From: Pollenia angustigena | Taxonomy: Eukaryota; Arthropoda; Insecta; Diptera; Polleniidae | Length of the DNA: 64,000 nucleotides | Reading direction: 5' to 3' | Assembly (NCBI GenBank): GCA_930367215.1 | Contig: OV884056.1 | Span: 197,697,310-197,761,309, forward strand | Part shown: piece after piece, positions 35,679-46,348 of the stretch | How the letters are laid out: every line of letters starts with the position of its first letter | Numbering within the stretch: position 1 is the stretch's first letter | The notes under the pieces: generated by a model | Told to the model about the DNA's origin: nothing | Database searches by the model: none | Seen by the model: the letters and a program-made list of their open reading frames with translations, nothing else | Program-made: the position numbers and the translations under genes

Positions 35679-37196
35679 TAAATAACATTTTTGTTTCAGC
35701 TTTTTTTTTGTGATTTTTGCTTAAAATAATTTTTTCGGTTTCTGATACATTTTTTTTGTAGTTTTTGAATATGAAAAATCATTTTCAATACACCTTAAAT
35801 TTTTGGATAAAATCATTGACTTTAATTTAGATTTTAAAAACAGTATTAATAACTAACTTAAGTTAGTGGTAATATCTTTTTTTTTTAATAAATAATTATA
35901 AACATAAATTTTTAAATTAAATTAAACAAAGCTACTAGTAGATGTAATTTGATTTGTTTGGGATCATGAAAGATAATTTTTACGAGATTTTCATGATCAT
36001 GGTTGGGAGGGTTATTAAAGCTGTGCCAACATCAATCACAACAAATAAAATAATGAAAGTTATGGGATGTATTAATTTCGATTTAGGTTTTCCATCTTTC
36101 TTTTCCTATCAGTAATTTTAGCATGCAAATTAAAATTTGTTTCTTTTTCTCTCTGTGGTCTTTTCTATTTAATTTATTATCGGGACATAGTAGCCACGAA
36201 TCCACCCATTAGCCGACGAGATGGGAGCCGGATGTTTGAGGCATGCTACTGCTACTTAGTACTCGTAAAAACTAAGAAAATTTTAGACCGTTACATGCTA
36301 CAAGTCAGCGGAGACATTAATTTGTTTGTGCTTCATGACCTTCAATTTACGTATGGCCAATTTCCAGAATCTTTTGTTCAATTGTTACTTTACGTTGGAC
36401 TAATACACTTAGCAAAGTAGAGCTTATCACACATACTTCGGTATAAAATGTAATTTTTAAAGGAGAATTATTTGCTAAAAGGTTTTTTTTGATAAAGAAA
36501 ACTCATATGGGCATTTCCTGGGGTCAGAACGTACGTTCGTACGCTTTTGATGAATAAATAATATAGAAAACAAAACTTTACCTAGCATTTTTTTTTTGCG
36601 ATTCGATAGCATTTGAGTAGCTCTTTGTTTAGTGCAAAAGATGGATTTCACCGATTTTAAGTTTTAATAACGATAGTTATAAACATGTGGTCACGAACGT
36701 ACGCAAAATAGAAGTCAACTTTGTGAACTCAAAAGATCGCATGAATATTCTTGACTTACTGTCACGTACACTCACTGTTAGATTATTCACTGCTTTTGAC
36801 TCACTGTCACGCAAACTTTTGGTGTGAACGCGCAATAAATTTACCTATGTTTCAGTTTTGTATACCCTTATGCTTAAAAAACATGTTTTTTCGTTGCCAC
36901 TCACTCTCACATCAAAATAAAGAATGCACTTTTTTATATCGATTATAACATAAGCGGCAATTTATCGAAATTTTGTTTTTTCTTTCAAATAGTTTATAAG
37001 TACTCGTACAATGACAAAAAATTTCATAGACTTTGAATTTGTACCGATGTGAAGATTAATCCCATCTAAATAAAACGTTGCATTTCTTTAGCAAATAATA
37101 ATAAAACGCTTCTCCCGTAAAATTTGCCTTTTGTCGCTTACGATATAATCGCAAATAGGGCTCGATAGGTATTTCATAAAGAAATTTAAAAAAAAA
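35679..37196. other. intergenic stretch, one GC-richer patch
   Basis: Mostly AT-rich. At 36180-36260 a GC-richer patch (CCACGAATCCACCCATTAGC and neighbours) leads into a 62-codon ORF (36232-36420) with no family resemblance. Near 36525-36545 and 36695 the words GAACGTACGTTCGTACGC and GAACGTACGC hint at a small inverted element, unresolved. Confidence 0.35.
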
Positions 37197-37903
37197 ACAA
37201 GTAAGAAAGTAAAGTCGGCCAAGCCCGACCATATGATACCCTACACCACAGTATTAAAAAACACATCATGCTTATATGTTCATATAAATATAGATTTATC
37301 TATGTTTATAAACTTCATGAAAATCGGTTTGAAAGTTTGTGAGAGGCAGAAATTGCCCCCTACCTCCCGTTGTGGTCTTATTTTTAAAAAACTGTATAGC
37401 TAATGTGTCCATATAGATATGGATCTATCTATGTTTTAAATTTCATTAAATTCGGTTTGAAAGGCAGAAATTGCCCTTATCTCCCCACGTGGTCCTATTT
37501 GTTAAAAAATGCATACATTTTGTGTCCATATTGATATGGTTCTATCTATGTTTTAAATTTCATTGAAATCGGTTTGATAGTTTCTGAGAGGAAGAAATTT
37601 CTTCCTCTCTTCCCTCGTGGTCCTACGATTCGGTCCATTTTAAATAGGCTTGGTCCTTGTGCCAATAAGAACCTATGACCCAAATTTCATCAAATTATCT
37701 CCAAAATTGCGACCTGTACTTTGGGCACAAGGTTACATGGACAGCCAGCCAGCCGGACGGACATCGTTAGTTCGACTCAGAAAGCGATTCTAAGAAGATC
37801 GGTATACTTTAAGGTGGGTCTAGGACCACTATATCAAGGCGTTACACACATCAGCACAAATGCATAATACCCTCTCCACTATTGTGATGTGGGTATAAAA
37901 ATA
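37197..37903 (+). mobile_element. dispersed calyptrate-fly repeat
   Basis: It starts ACAAGTAAGAAAGTAAAGTC, then GATACCCTACACCACAG, and ends near GTGATGTGGGTATAAAAA; the ATACCC-ACCACA words at each end are inverted. I recognise its 3' part (GGTATACTTTAAGGTGGGTC and GGCGTTACACACATC) from many calyptrate fly introns. Three ~115-bp internal repeats (about 37270, 37395 and 37515) each carry a TATCTATGTTTTAAATTTCA-type word and GCAGAAATTGCCC. Non-coding; the class is not known to me. A diverged piece lies at 61224-61300. Confidence 0.7.
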
Positions 37904-37905
37904 TT

Positions 37906-38424
37906 AATTGAAGCACAGCCGCGAATAACGTTTTAAGTTACAAAATAATTTTTTTTCAGGAGAGCAAAAAAAACGTTTTTAACAGGCAAGATTATTAATT
38001 TTTTTTTTTAAGATTATTAAAAATAATGATAATAAAAATTTTTATGCAAAATATCAACAAATTTAAAACTTAAATTAGATGCAAATTTACAGTTTATAAC
38101 TTTTTTTAGTGGAAAAACGTTTCATATCCACAATCAGGATGTCATTCAATACGTTCTTCCACTATGCAAAGCATCATGACTGGTGGCTTTTAAAACGTTA
38201 TTCCACGTTTAAAACCATTAACTTTGCATCACTTTTAAGTAACTTACAACGTTATTCCACTAGCTGACTCTTTGAATGTTTTTTTTTAAGGCTTTAAGGT
38301 GCATAATTTTGGTTGATTTGAGGTTTAAACAGTGTACGAGAGTAATGTTAACGGTTATCTGCAAAAAAAAACAGTTTTTGCAAAAAGTGGCTTTTACAAC
38401 GTTATTCGCGGCTGTGCTTCAATT
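37906..38424. mobile_element. MITE with AATTGAAGCACAGCCGCGAA ends
   Basis: AATTGAAGCACAGCCGCGAA then TAACGTT is matched in reverse at 38385-38424. The interior has three AACGTTATTC words (about 38195, 38250 and 38397), possibly transposase-binding repeats. It abuts the preceding repeat exactly, as if inserted at its end. A clear target duplication is not seen. Confidence 0.75.
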
Positions 38425-38894
38425 TGTGAAACCAGTTCAAAAGTGATAAAATTAAAATGCCTTCAATCATTTTTGTTTCAAAGAACGTTTTTAAATTAAC
38501 CTTTTTTATTTTTAAATTTTAGGTTTTGATATTAAAGATCAGCATCACTGCTTGAAATGCTCTCAACATTATTAACGACACTTTTTATTTGCTTATACTA
38601 GGAGATATCATTAAAATCTATATATTTTGACAGAATTAGGTTTTCCATTTTTAATCGATAACGATAAATAACAATTTCAAGGACAAATTTGTGTTTTATT
38701 TTAAAAACAAAAGTTAATTACAAATTGGGCAACATTTTATGCAAGGCCCCTCTATCAGGTCTGCTTACTTGTACAAAAACAAAAAACTTTTTCTTTTAAG
38801 CTGTCAAAAACTTACTACCACATATTCAAACCAAAAGGAAAAAACGTGTATGTAAACCACTTTTGAAAGCTCAAAAGAACGAAAACAATGATCA
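38425..38894. other. AT-rich intergenic stretch
   Basis: No gene or repeat partner noticed. Confidence 0.45.
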
Positions 38895-39401
38895 TCAGGC
38901 TTCTTGCGCAGACCTTTTCAATGGGCCTTGATTTTATGTTTCTTGAATTCTAAGGAAAAAATTTACAAAAAACACAATAAACAAATGTATTCAGGCTTTC
39001 AAGACAAAGTCTTGACAGAAAGAATACGAAAAAACGGAGGAAAAGGAGGCAACATGAAAATAAATTTAAAAACGATAATAACAGAAAATTTCGAACCACC
39101 AGTACTACTGGTTAATGGCTCAGTTAGCCGGGAGTAACAGTAACGTTGCAAATCAGCTGTTTCATTTTGTTGTATGTAAAGCAATTAGAACGATTACAAT
39201 TAGCAGTAAGATGTTACGTAAGAAATAGATTGGTCTTACTTTTTTACGGTAAGGTTACTGTTACTTTTACTCCCGGCTAACTAAGCCTTAAAGATCGATG
39301 TTTGACTGTAGGCTGGCAGGCACCACAGTGGTGCGGAAGTTAGAACTCAAAGAATTCTGATGAAAGAATGAAGTGATTCTTGAAGCAAGTAAATTCAACC
39401 C
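38895..39401 (+). repeat. diverged 564-bp-unit copy, left part
   Basis: The order of words matches the right array at 1800-2050: GACAGAAAGAATACGAAAAAAC with GGAGGAAAAGG, then after an inserted MITE, AAAGATCGATGTTTGACTG. The tRNA-like head is not recognisable. It continues at 42101 after a 2.7-kb insertion. Confidence 0.65.
39116..39287. mobile_element. piggyBac-like MITE with TTAA duplication
   Basis: TTAA (39112-39115) precedes TGGCTCAGTTAGCCGGGAGT, and the reverse end GGCTTAGTTAGCCGGGAGTA is followed by TTAA (39288-39291). TTAA target duplication is the piggyBac signature. 172 bp, non-coding, inserted within the diverged 564-bp unit. Confidence 0.75.
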
Positions 39402-39799
39402 ACACTGAAAGAAAAATGCTTCATATATTTAATGAATCATTTTCATAAAAAAAATTTTCTTGGGTAAATGAAAATTTTCATTGTCTAAATGGAATTTCGT
39501 AGTTATAATGAAGTATTTTCGTTAAAATCGCTTCATTGGATTTCGTAATTGCGTTAAAAATTTTCATTGGATATACATATGAAAACTTAAGTTTGTCCAA
39601 GTTAACAAAAAATTTTAATTGGGAACATAAAAAAACTATATACAAACATAACTTTATTCATAAATTAATACAAAATTATAGTTTCCTTAAAAAAATGTTT
39701 AATTGTTAATCAAAAAATGTAAGATTTAATTATTTCATACATCTAATGTAATATGCCATGTAATTTATGAAATCGAAATTTTTTTTATAAAAGCAACAT

Positions 39800-40300
39800 T
39801 AGCGTGGCCGTTAGTTGTATGGAGAACTTTTTTTTTTGATTTCTTATATTCTCTCCCCCCAAATCGGTTCAGTTTTATGTAAAAAAAAATATAAAAAAAT
39901 TTCGTAGCGATAAGTTGTGTTTAAGGGGGTGCGTCCGCCCCTCAAAGTTTGCCTTCAAGCCATTTATTCAAATGTAATTTGTTTTCATATGACTATCTAT
40001 TAAAAACAAAATTTTACAAGAATATGATATTCGGCAATATTTTAGCTCTTCTAGTCAAAAACATTAGCCTCGAAAAAAGTTTTTTGCTAAAATGAATATT
40101 TTAGAAAATAATTAAGAAAATAACAACAAAATACCAAACATGTTATGTACGTTTTATATTAAAAAAGGGGATTTAATATCAAGTGACCTAATTTTTAAAT
40201 CGATGTCTTCCGATTTGGATAAAAACGTTAGTTCTATTGGATAGTAGTTTAGACACAAATTTTCAAAGAAATCAAAAAAAAGAAAATAACGGCCACCCTA
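39800..40300. mobile_element. 501-bp hAT element, perfect 8-bp duplication
   Basis: Ends TAGCGTGGCCGTTAGTTG and reverse TAGGGTGGCCGTTATTTT, flanked by AGCAACAT at 39792-39799 and 40301-40308. No transposase remnant is seen. Confidence 0.85.
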
Positions 40301-40482
40301 AGCAACATATTTCAATAATGCTTTCATAAATTTAAATTTTCATTATGACAATTACAAATGTCATTATAGTAATGAAACAAAAACTTTCAATCAACGTTGG
40401 TATTGTTGTTATGGACAATTTAATCTCATATTTACGCTCTTAATTGAGTAAAAAACATAGTTTTTTTTATCCAAAAACTACA

Positions 40483-40579
40483 CTGCCCCGGTAGGCTAGC
40501 TGGTAGTGAGCTAGCCTATCAGCACCGCGGTTGCGCGATCGGTTCCCGCCAGAGACAGAAAAAAAAATAAAATAAAATA
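40483..40579 (+). mobile_element. tRNA-derived SINE, short form
   Basis: TGCCCCGGTAGGCTAGCTGG, then a B-box variant (GATCGGTTCCC) and CGCCAGAGACAG leading straight to an A-rich tail. It lacks the LINE-like tail seen at 7702, so it is an older or truncated subtype. Confidence 0.7.
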
Positions 40580-40693
40580 GTGCTGGTTCACACATGTCAA
40601 GTTTAACTCTTCAAGTCTTGAGCTTTTAGGAAAGAAGGAAAAAGAGAATGCCATTTCTTTTCCCCTCTCTATTAAAAACTCAAGACTTGACGA

Positions 40694-41819
40694 CAGTGTT
40701 GAAAAATTCAGTACTTTGGTACTTTTTTCAGTACTTTTTCATATCAAAAATGCCGCAGTACCCCCGCATTGTTTTCAGTACTTTTTTATCCTTTGAGCTT
40801 TTTAACTCTTAACTTCTTAACTGTTATATGATCATTTCGATAGCAGGCTTTGGTCATCATGTGTTTGTTGCAAAATTTATGTTGTTGTATTTTAAAAACA
40901 ACTAACGACGTTAATATTAAAATGCAAAGCGTGGACGCCAGGATTCATATTTTGCTTTCCAGAATGGTATATTTGTTCTTACAAGTGGCAAGAAAATTTA
41001 TTTTAAGGGATGCATTGGATAATATGTTAGTGTAAAATTTAAATAAAAACCATAATTATAGAAACATGCAGCGTTAAAGAAATGGTTTATAAAGTAAAAG
41101 AAACTGCGAAATCATTTTATTCCACAGTTTGCGAAACATTAAGAACTACATTTTGTTTTGAAAATAAATTCTTAAAAGTAATAGTAATCAGCTTCACTCC
41201 AGAAAATATTGTTTTCCGAAAAACCAATAGCATAATACTGTTGTTATTTACAGACGATAAAGAAAACTATAATAATATCAATTCTCAATTACGTGTTCTA
41301 GCGGATCTTTCAGAAATAAAGCATTTCAGAACTGAATACACATATTTAAATTTCTTGGAAAAATATAGCCAATATAAGAAACAAAAATAATGTTTGCTGA
41401 CATTTCACATATTGCTTATGGTATTTTACCGATACCACATTTCTGAACATCAATTGAACGCACATTTTCAATCGTTTACACGTAGAAACTGTTCCAAGTT
41501 TGATCAAAACTAAAGAACTATTAAAATCAACTGGTAGTTGCTGTTGTTGTTATAATATTTTTGTTATGATCTCTTAAAGTAAATTTGCTTATCTTATAAC
41601 AATATTGTACAACAGAAATATTATTTACATGTGTGCCACAAATGTAAATAAATACTGTTTGCTGTTAAATACTTAGATAAATGAATTCCAATAAAATGTT
41701 TTTTGCTCCTTTTATTTTCATAAATTATTGCTTTTTTAACAAAAAGTACCATTTGGTGTGAAAAATACTCTTTTAGTTGAAGTTTAGTACCATTTCAAAA
41801 TTTCAATTTTGCAACACTG
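40694..41819 (+). mobile_element. 1.1-kb hAT element inside a MITE
   Basis: CAGTGTTGAAAAATTCAGTA and the reverse end CAGTGTTGCAAAATTGAAAT, flanked by identical CTTGACGA at 40686-40693 and 41820-41827. Several AGTACTTT/GGTACTTTTT words lie near both ends. It encodes a remnant of hAT transposase. Confidence 0.9.
41082..41550 (+). pseudogene. hAT transposase C-terminal remnant
   Basis: An open frame of 102 codons (41082-41390) has no striking motif, but after its stop, in another frame, comes IAYGILPIPHF, a stop, TSIERTFSIVYT: the hAT dimerisation region with its Leu-Pro-Ile-Pro and Glu-Arg-Thr-Phe-Ser signatures (about 41420-41500). Frameshifts and stops make it inactive. N-terminal BED-finger and catalytic residues are not visible; the element is too short for a full ~600-residue protein. 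Confidence 0.6.
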
Positions 41820-42100
41820 CTTGACGAGTCAAACTTGACGTGTGTGAACCGGCACATAAGAAAAAAAAAATAAAAAAATAAATAAAAAAAAAATTAAAAA
41901 AAACAGTTGTTTTTATTTTATTGAAAGTATTCATCCAATGAATAATATTCATAGATCTAATGTAATGTTTCATTAAATACGTTTTCATGAAACAGGTTTC
42001 ATTGATCCAACGAAGCGCTGCATAGGTTCCTTTTTAATGCAATTTTTCATGGGATTAATGTCGAAATTCATTGGTATTGCGAACAAAATTCTTTCAGTGT

Positions 42101-42200
42101 AAAAATTCATTCCTTCAGTAATAATAATTAATGAAAGTTAAATTTGATGAACTTAAGCCTAACTAAAAATATCAAAAAGTAAAAAAAAAACATTAAAAAA
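42101..42200 (+). repeat. diverged 564-bp-unit copy, right part
   Basis: TTTGATGAACTTAAGCCTAA and following AAAAATATCAAAAA match the end of the 564-bp unit (compare 1670-1710). It is the continuation of 38895-39401 across the inserted element. Confidence 0.6.
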
Positions 42201-42299
42201 TTTATCTAAAAATATCCGAAACTCCATTAAATAAACTTACATTTAATTTCGAATTAAAACTACACATTGTAATCTAAAGCGGCCTATATAGTATAATGG

Positions 42300-42400
42300 T
42301 TCAATTTTTCGTGTTGCACAATTATATCGGCAATGTGTATGTGATGTTCGATGGTGGCGCCATATGTATATATTTGAATTAATCAAAAGTCTTTTGATTT
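42300..42400 (+). repeat. short dispersed repeat (pair with 63500-63600)
   Basis: GCACAATTATATCGGCAATG followed by TGTATGTGATGTTCGAT recurs near 63516 as GTGCAATTATATCGCCAATG and TGTATGTGATATTCGAT. Boundaries and class are unknown. Confidence 0.5.
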
Positions 42401-42811
42401 GTATTGCAGAGCGAAAAGAAGAAAAAAATATAGTGTGAAAAGTGTTGGCAGCATTGTATAAAGTTGTTTAGTTTATATGTTTGCCTTTTTATTGAAATTT
42501 TATTTTAATGAAACCATTGCGCCACTTATTGCAATAACATTGTGTAATGGGCCAACGTCCAGCGTCAGCACTTGTTAACATTTTACTAATTTTTTGCATT
42601 TTTATATTTTATTTTTCCTCAGGGCTCTTAGTTTTATTTAAACCTCATCCCCGAATTGAGATTTTTCATCCCCAAAATAGCTATTTTCTTATCCCTAAAG
42701 GTCCCCACATATCTGATATGTTCGAGGATTATAATAAGTGAAACACACGCGTCACAGGTTACTACTAAACTAAAAAGTATTTATTTGTACAATTTGCCTA
42801 AACACAAGGCG
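42401..42811. other. intergenic stretch
   Basis: A 64-codon ORF (42547-42741) with a hydrophobic N-terminal half is present, but there is no family match or coding context; I do not call it a gene. Confidence 0.35.
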
Positions 42812-42993
42812 AATTGACTAGAAGGTGAGGTCAACTTCAAAACTACAATGCTTCTGTGGTCGAGTTGTCAAAAATATTGCTAGTAAAAAAACAGGTTTGT
42901 TTACATAAAAACCCAGTTTGTATACAAACTTTGACAAGTCGACTACCGAAAAAAAACACCACATGTTGACTTGACCCCACCTTCTAGTCAATT
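42812..42993. mobile_element. 182-bp MITE, AATTGACTAGAAGGTG ends
   Basis: AATTGACTAGAAGGTGAGGT with CAA, and the reverse AATTGACTAGAAGGTGGGGT with CAA, bracket a short interior containing inverted GTTGTCAAA/TTTGACAAG words. No clear duplication. Confidence 0.75.
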
Positions 42994-43912
42994 AAAAAAA
43001 ATTTCGATCAATATTTTTTTGCAACAAATATCTTGCTTTGAACTTTTATTTTGAAACTCCTAAGACTGATCAATTTCAAATGATAAAGACAAATGATGTT
43101 TTTGCACCACGTACGTGACTTTAGAATAGCATCCAAAACAAACACAAAAATGTACCGCTAATCGAACTATATATTTGGTCTTTCCTCGTGGATCTTGTTC
43201 ATTGTTGTTGTAACATTAATTTCAAAGCATAATTCCAGGGTTGCCAGTATCGGCAGAATATTGAAAATCGTCAATTGCAGTTACTAAAAATGAATTAATA
43301 AGAAAGTGAGTTAAAACTTTTATTTTTTGCTTTTTAAAAATTGTAATAAGCTTTTTTTCCTTTCTCCCATATTTGAAAAAAAGTTTCAAGCATTTTAATT
43401 TTTTGAGTCGTGGTTGACATTCCCATGGAAATGCCCATATATGGTATATAACAATGATAACTTAAAAAATGCACAAGAAAAATAATTATGCATCAATGTT
43501 TATCATTTCATAATCAAAATCTTCTGATTCATCTGCTAGATGGAATAAATTTGTCACAGCATTATTTTTAAAGTGGGTTATTATTCTAAGAAGGGCTTTT
43601 TATCCCTCATACTGCATTGTGTTGCGAATTAAGCTTTTAGTTGTATTCTTTAAAGAAATAACTCGTTCAACACATGAGTATTTTCACAAAATTTTTACCC
43701 AATTACATAAAAAATCCCCTATTTGGGCACAAATCCTCAAAACTGGGAGCACTGCTTCTCCTTATTTCTTAAGTTTAAAGTTAACAGCAGTTAAAAAGGA
43801 AAGTTCGATTAGAATTTGATTTTAGTTTAATGAGATAAAATTGATAATTTTAAAAAGACGATCGGTATTTTCTTTTGTAAATTTTCAAAATTTCTAAAAC
43901 CTTTGTATTTTG
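42994..43912. other. intergenic stretch with a lone hAT-like end
   Basis: CAGGGTTGCCAGTATCGGCA at 43236 looks like a hAT terminus but no partner was found. The 66-codon ORF at 43619-43819 has no motif. From about 43865 sequence resembles the linker next to unit C (AAAATTTCTAAAACC). Confidence 0.4.
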
Positions 43913-44336
43913 ACTTGTTTTGTTGTGAGTGTACATATTAGGGTATTTATTCGCTTAATCGGTTAACCGATTAATTACTACCCGATTAACTGATCGGTTA
44001 ATTTAAAATTGGCTTTTTTCGAACGATTAAACCGGTTAATTTCAGTTGGTTATGTAATAAAATTTATGATTTTTTGTAGTATTAAACCATATTTTTTTTG
44101 TTTTTAATTATGGGTAAGCAACTCGCTTTTTTAATTGAATTCTACAATGAAATCATATAGAATTTTACAATGTTATCTGTACCAAAATTTACCAAAAAAG
44201 TAACTAAAGTGCACCAAAAAAGTTGTGTTTAGAAATATTTGTTTATACAATATATATCCTTCATGAAATTCATTCTTAAAATGCAGTACAAAAACAGAAA
44301 TTAAGGAATTTGGAAATTAACTTTTTTGCATAATGC

Positions 44337-44597
44337 ATGGTGCTGAGCTCTGCCAGGATAAGTAAGATGATGACACAACAACAGAATAACCCGAAACAAT
44401 TAGAAGTGTTAAAAATTTTAAAAAATTTAAATGAAGATTTTATATGTTTAAAGAAATCCAGTAAAAGGAAATTAGAAATTTTGTATTATGGGTTGCTTTC
44501 GATATCTCCAACATCTACGATAATTGAAAGAATTTTTTCCATGTCAAGTTTTATCAAAACTAGAGAGAAGTGCCAAATTAACCAATTGTTTTTCTAA
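44337..44597 (+). pseudogene. hAT transposase C-terminal dimerisation fragment
   Basis: 86 codons ending with LLSISPTSTIIERIFSMSSF then IKTREKCQI: this is the hAT C-terminal dimerisation region (Pro-Thr-Ser, Glu-Arg-x-Phe-Ser, Lys-Thr-Arg). The preceding Lys-rich segment is the end of the usual insertion domain or noise. The first part of the protein is missing, and only about 90 of some 600 residues remain. Confidence 0.75.
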
Positions 44598-44789
44598 AAG
44601 ATTATTTTATAAGATCTCCTTAAACTATTGATCACGCAGTTTATTTTTAAATAAAAACATAATACATATGTATTAATTAAAAAATATGTATGTATAACAT
44701 AGTTATGAATTATTTTTTTGTTTGCTCGTTTTAGTTCAAGGATTGTTTTGTTATTGTTTTTTTTTTTTGTGGTAGTAATAAACTCCAAA

Positions 44790-45054
44790 TCTATATATAT
44801 AAAAATAAGTCCGTATATGTACGTCGCCGAACTACTCATAAACGCGTGCGATTTCAACCAAACTTATACACTACGTAGGCAGTGCCCCATATATGGTTTA
44901 TATGAAGTTTGGTTGAAATCCGATAACGCATGTGTGTGCGGTGCGTATGTGAAGTGAGTGTGTTTTTGCCGCAGAAAAACCAACTTTATTAAAAACAAGT
45001 GTGTTTCTTTTCTTATTTTGTTTTGCCGTGCGAAGCAGGCAACGGGCCCGCTAG
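44790..45054 (+). mobile_element. non-autonomous Helitron-like element, full form
   Basis: Starts TCTATATATATAAAAATAAG after A and ends GGGCCCGCTAG before T. A hairpin TGCCGTGCGAAGCAGGCA (45024-45041) lies 9 bases before the end, as in Helitrons. An internal inverted pair (ATTTCAACCAAACTT and AAGTTTGGTTGAAAT) can form a cruciform. 265 bp, non-coding, inserted in the hAT. Shorter relatives are at 6169 and 15021. Confidence 0.8.
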
Positions 45055-45384
45055 TAATAAATAATTTTTAATTTTTATTTATTGAAATTACTTAATTTAT
45101 GAGAAAAATGTTATTAATCGGTTAACCAATTAATAACAAAATTAACCGCTTAAACCAAAACCTCGATTAATTATTAGAGTGATTAACCGATTAAAGCAAA
45201 AGCCCGATTAAATGAATCCCCTAGTACATATAGTTTTCATAGCAAGCTTTTTTCAATTTAGTTTGTAGCAAAAATTGTAGATGTCGCTTTACTGAAAAGT
45301 TTCAAAACTAAAGTAACAATATTTTTAGTGATACTTAAAATTAGTAACTCACACATTGTTTTCATTCTGTTTCCTACTTAACAT

Positions 45385-45621
45385 TCTAAATTAATTTGCA
45401 TAGAGCACAAAGGGTTTAAGTGCTCATATACCCCTTGTGCTCCAAGCAAAACAGGTATTTTAATAACATCTGCTATAATTGGTCGCCATATCTCGCTAAC
45501 GGCTGAGAATCCCACATTCACCTCTTGTGCTCTGAAATTCTCTGAACTTCACTTACTAATTCCATATGTAAACTGAATTTCAGAAAAGAGGCACTTAAAC
45601 CCCTTGTGCACTAAGCCCCTC
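45385..45621 (-). mobile_element. left-end fragment of the GAGGGGCTTA transposon
   Basis: It matches 22755-22992 in reverse and carries three copies of the GAGCACAAG core. It stops where the left copy continues into the transposase, so it is a truncated end and not an independent MITE. Confidence 0.7.
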
Positions 45622-45887
45622 ATATGTAATACCAAATTTGTTTAAATTAAAACCAAATAAAAAAAGTAAAAGTTTTTTATTAAAACATCGATACTCTTAA
45701 AAAATATCGAAACGATATACATACATATATCGATAAATTTTTTTTAATTTGACCATCCCTTGTATAAAATTCATAACATTAAATTGGACTAAAGCACGAT
45801 GGCCACGTATCAAATTGATTTGTCAAACTCAGTTTTTTTTTTATTGTGTTAGTGAAAAAATCTCACACGTATACGTACAATTTACAC

Positions 45888-46044
45888 AGCGTTTACATTT
45901 GACAGTACTGTCAAGACAGTAAGCATATACATATTAGTTGGCAAAACTATGCAAAAACAAAATAGCTGTAAAAGTATTTATGTATTAGTGAAAAAGTTTG
46001 AATGAATTGCTACTGTCTTGCCAGTACTGGCAAATGTAAACGCT
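45888..46044. mobile_element. 157-bp MITE, AGCGTTTACATTTG ends
   Basis: AGCGTTTACATTTGACAGTA and reverse AGCGTTTACATTTGCCAGTA extend through CTG-CAAGACAGTA, a 34-base TIR with few mismatches. It is absent from the left arm, so it inserted after the arms separated. Target duplication is unclear because flanks also changed. A diverged relative is at 61588-61700. Confidence 0.8.
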
Positions 46045-46177
46045 ATGTTAGATTTTCACTGCCGCCGCAACTATGATTTGAAGCGAATTTGATGTGTTGG
46101 TGCAAAAAACGTCAAATGGCATTTTTATTCAGTTTTCGCAGCGACCGTACGGTAAAAATTTTGTGGTTAAATAAAAA

Positions 46178-46348
46178 ATGGAGGAAAAAAATTTTATACT
46201 TGAATTTATTGAAGTATACCATGGTTTGCCTGCTTTATGGCAGGTTAAATCCAAGGAATACAGCAACAGAGATGAGAAAAATTCTCAGTATGAAGTTCTT
46301 CTTCAAAAATACAAAGAAAAGAATCCGAACGCGAAAAAAAAGATTTAA
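46178..46348 (+). pseudogene. MADF-domain N-terminal fragment (56 codons)
   Basis: It starts MEEKNFILEFIEVYHGLPAL like the left copy, but continues after VLLQK with YKEKNPNAKKKI and a stop. That tail fits the MADF family, where the second helix reads Tyr-Lys-Glu-x-Asn-Pro-Asn-Ala, so this copy keeps the original frame and the left copy has a T insertion. The third helix (normally following Lys-Ile) is missing, so DNA binding would be impaired. In Harbinger elements such proteins guide the transposase to TIRs; whether this remnant is expressed is unknown. Confidence 0.65.

Larger units (their letters stand above)
40580..41855. mobile_element. MITE split by a hAT insertion
   Basis: GTGCTGGTTCACACATGTCA through AGTTTAACTC (40580) is matched in reverse at 41828-41855 (GTGCCGGTTCACACACGTCA). 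Removing the hAT at 40694-41819 and one 8-bp duplication leaves a MITE of about 140 bp. ATA flanks both ends. Confidence 0.8.
39402..42100. mobile_element. ACACTGAAAGAA-ended element hosting nested insertions
   Basis: ACACTGAAAGAA at 39402 and the inverse ending 42100, with many TTTCATT/AATGAA words inside each end (about 39410-39600 and 41930-42080). It carries a hAT MITE (39800), a SINE (40483) and a MITE (40580) that itself holds a hAT (40694). A diverged AAATTCA-CC word on both flanks may be a ~9-bp target duplication, which would suit a Mutator-like element; this is tentative. Confidence 0.55.
43939..45223 (+). mobile_element. 1.3-kb hAT element, perfect 8-bp duplication
   Basis: Ends TAGGGTATTTATTCGCTTAA and reverse TAGGGGATTCATTTAATCGG, flanked by GTACATAT at 43931-43938 and 45224-45231. 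Subterminal arrays of CGGTTAA/TTAACCG occur on both sides (43969-44040 and 45118-45200). It contains a hAT transposase C-terminus and a Helitron-like insertion. Confidence 0.9.
43913..45391 (-). repeat. third partial copy of unit C, split by a hAT
   Basis: 43913-43938 and 45224-45391 together match (reverse strand) the stretch of unit C from CAACAGAACAAG back to the ATTCTAAATTC region (compare 46873-47075). The hAT at 43939-45223 interrupts it. It directly abuts the right arm, so part of the unit is duplicated at this junction. Confidence 0.7.

Noticed and set aside
36232..36420. 62-codon ORF after a GC-richer patch, considered as an exon
   Set aside because: No recognisable domain, no splice sites in register, and no repeat or conservation evidence available.
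42547..42741. 64-codon ORF with hydrophobic start, considered as a secreted peptide
   Set aside because: Low-complexity hydrophobic run typical of AT-rich DNA; no other support.
43236..43260. Another complete hAT element from the CAGGGTTGCCAG end
   Set aside because: No inverted partner or 8-bp duplication could be found downstream.
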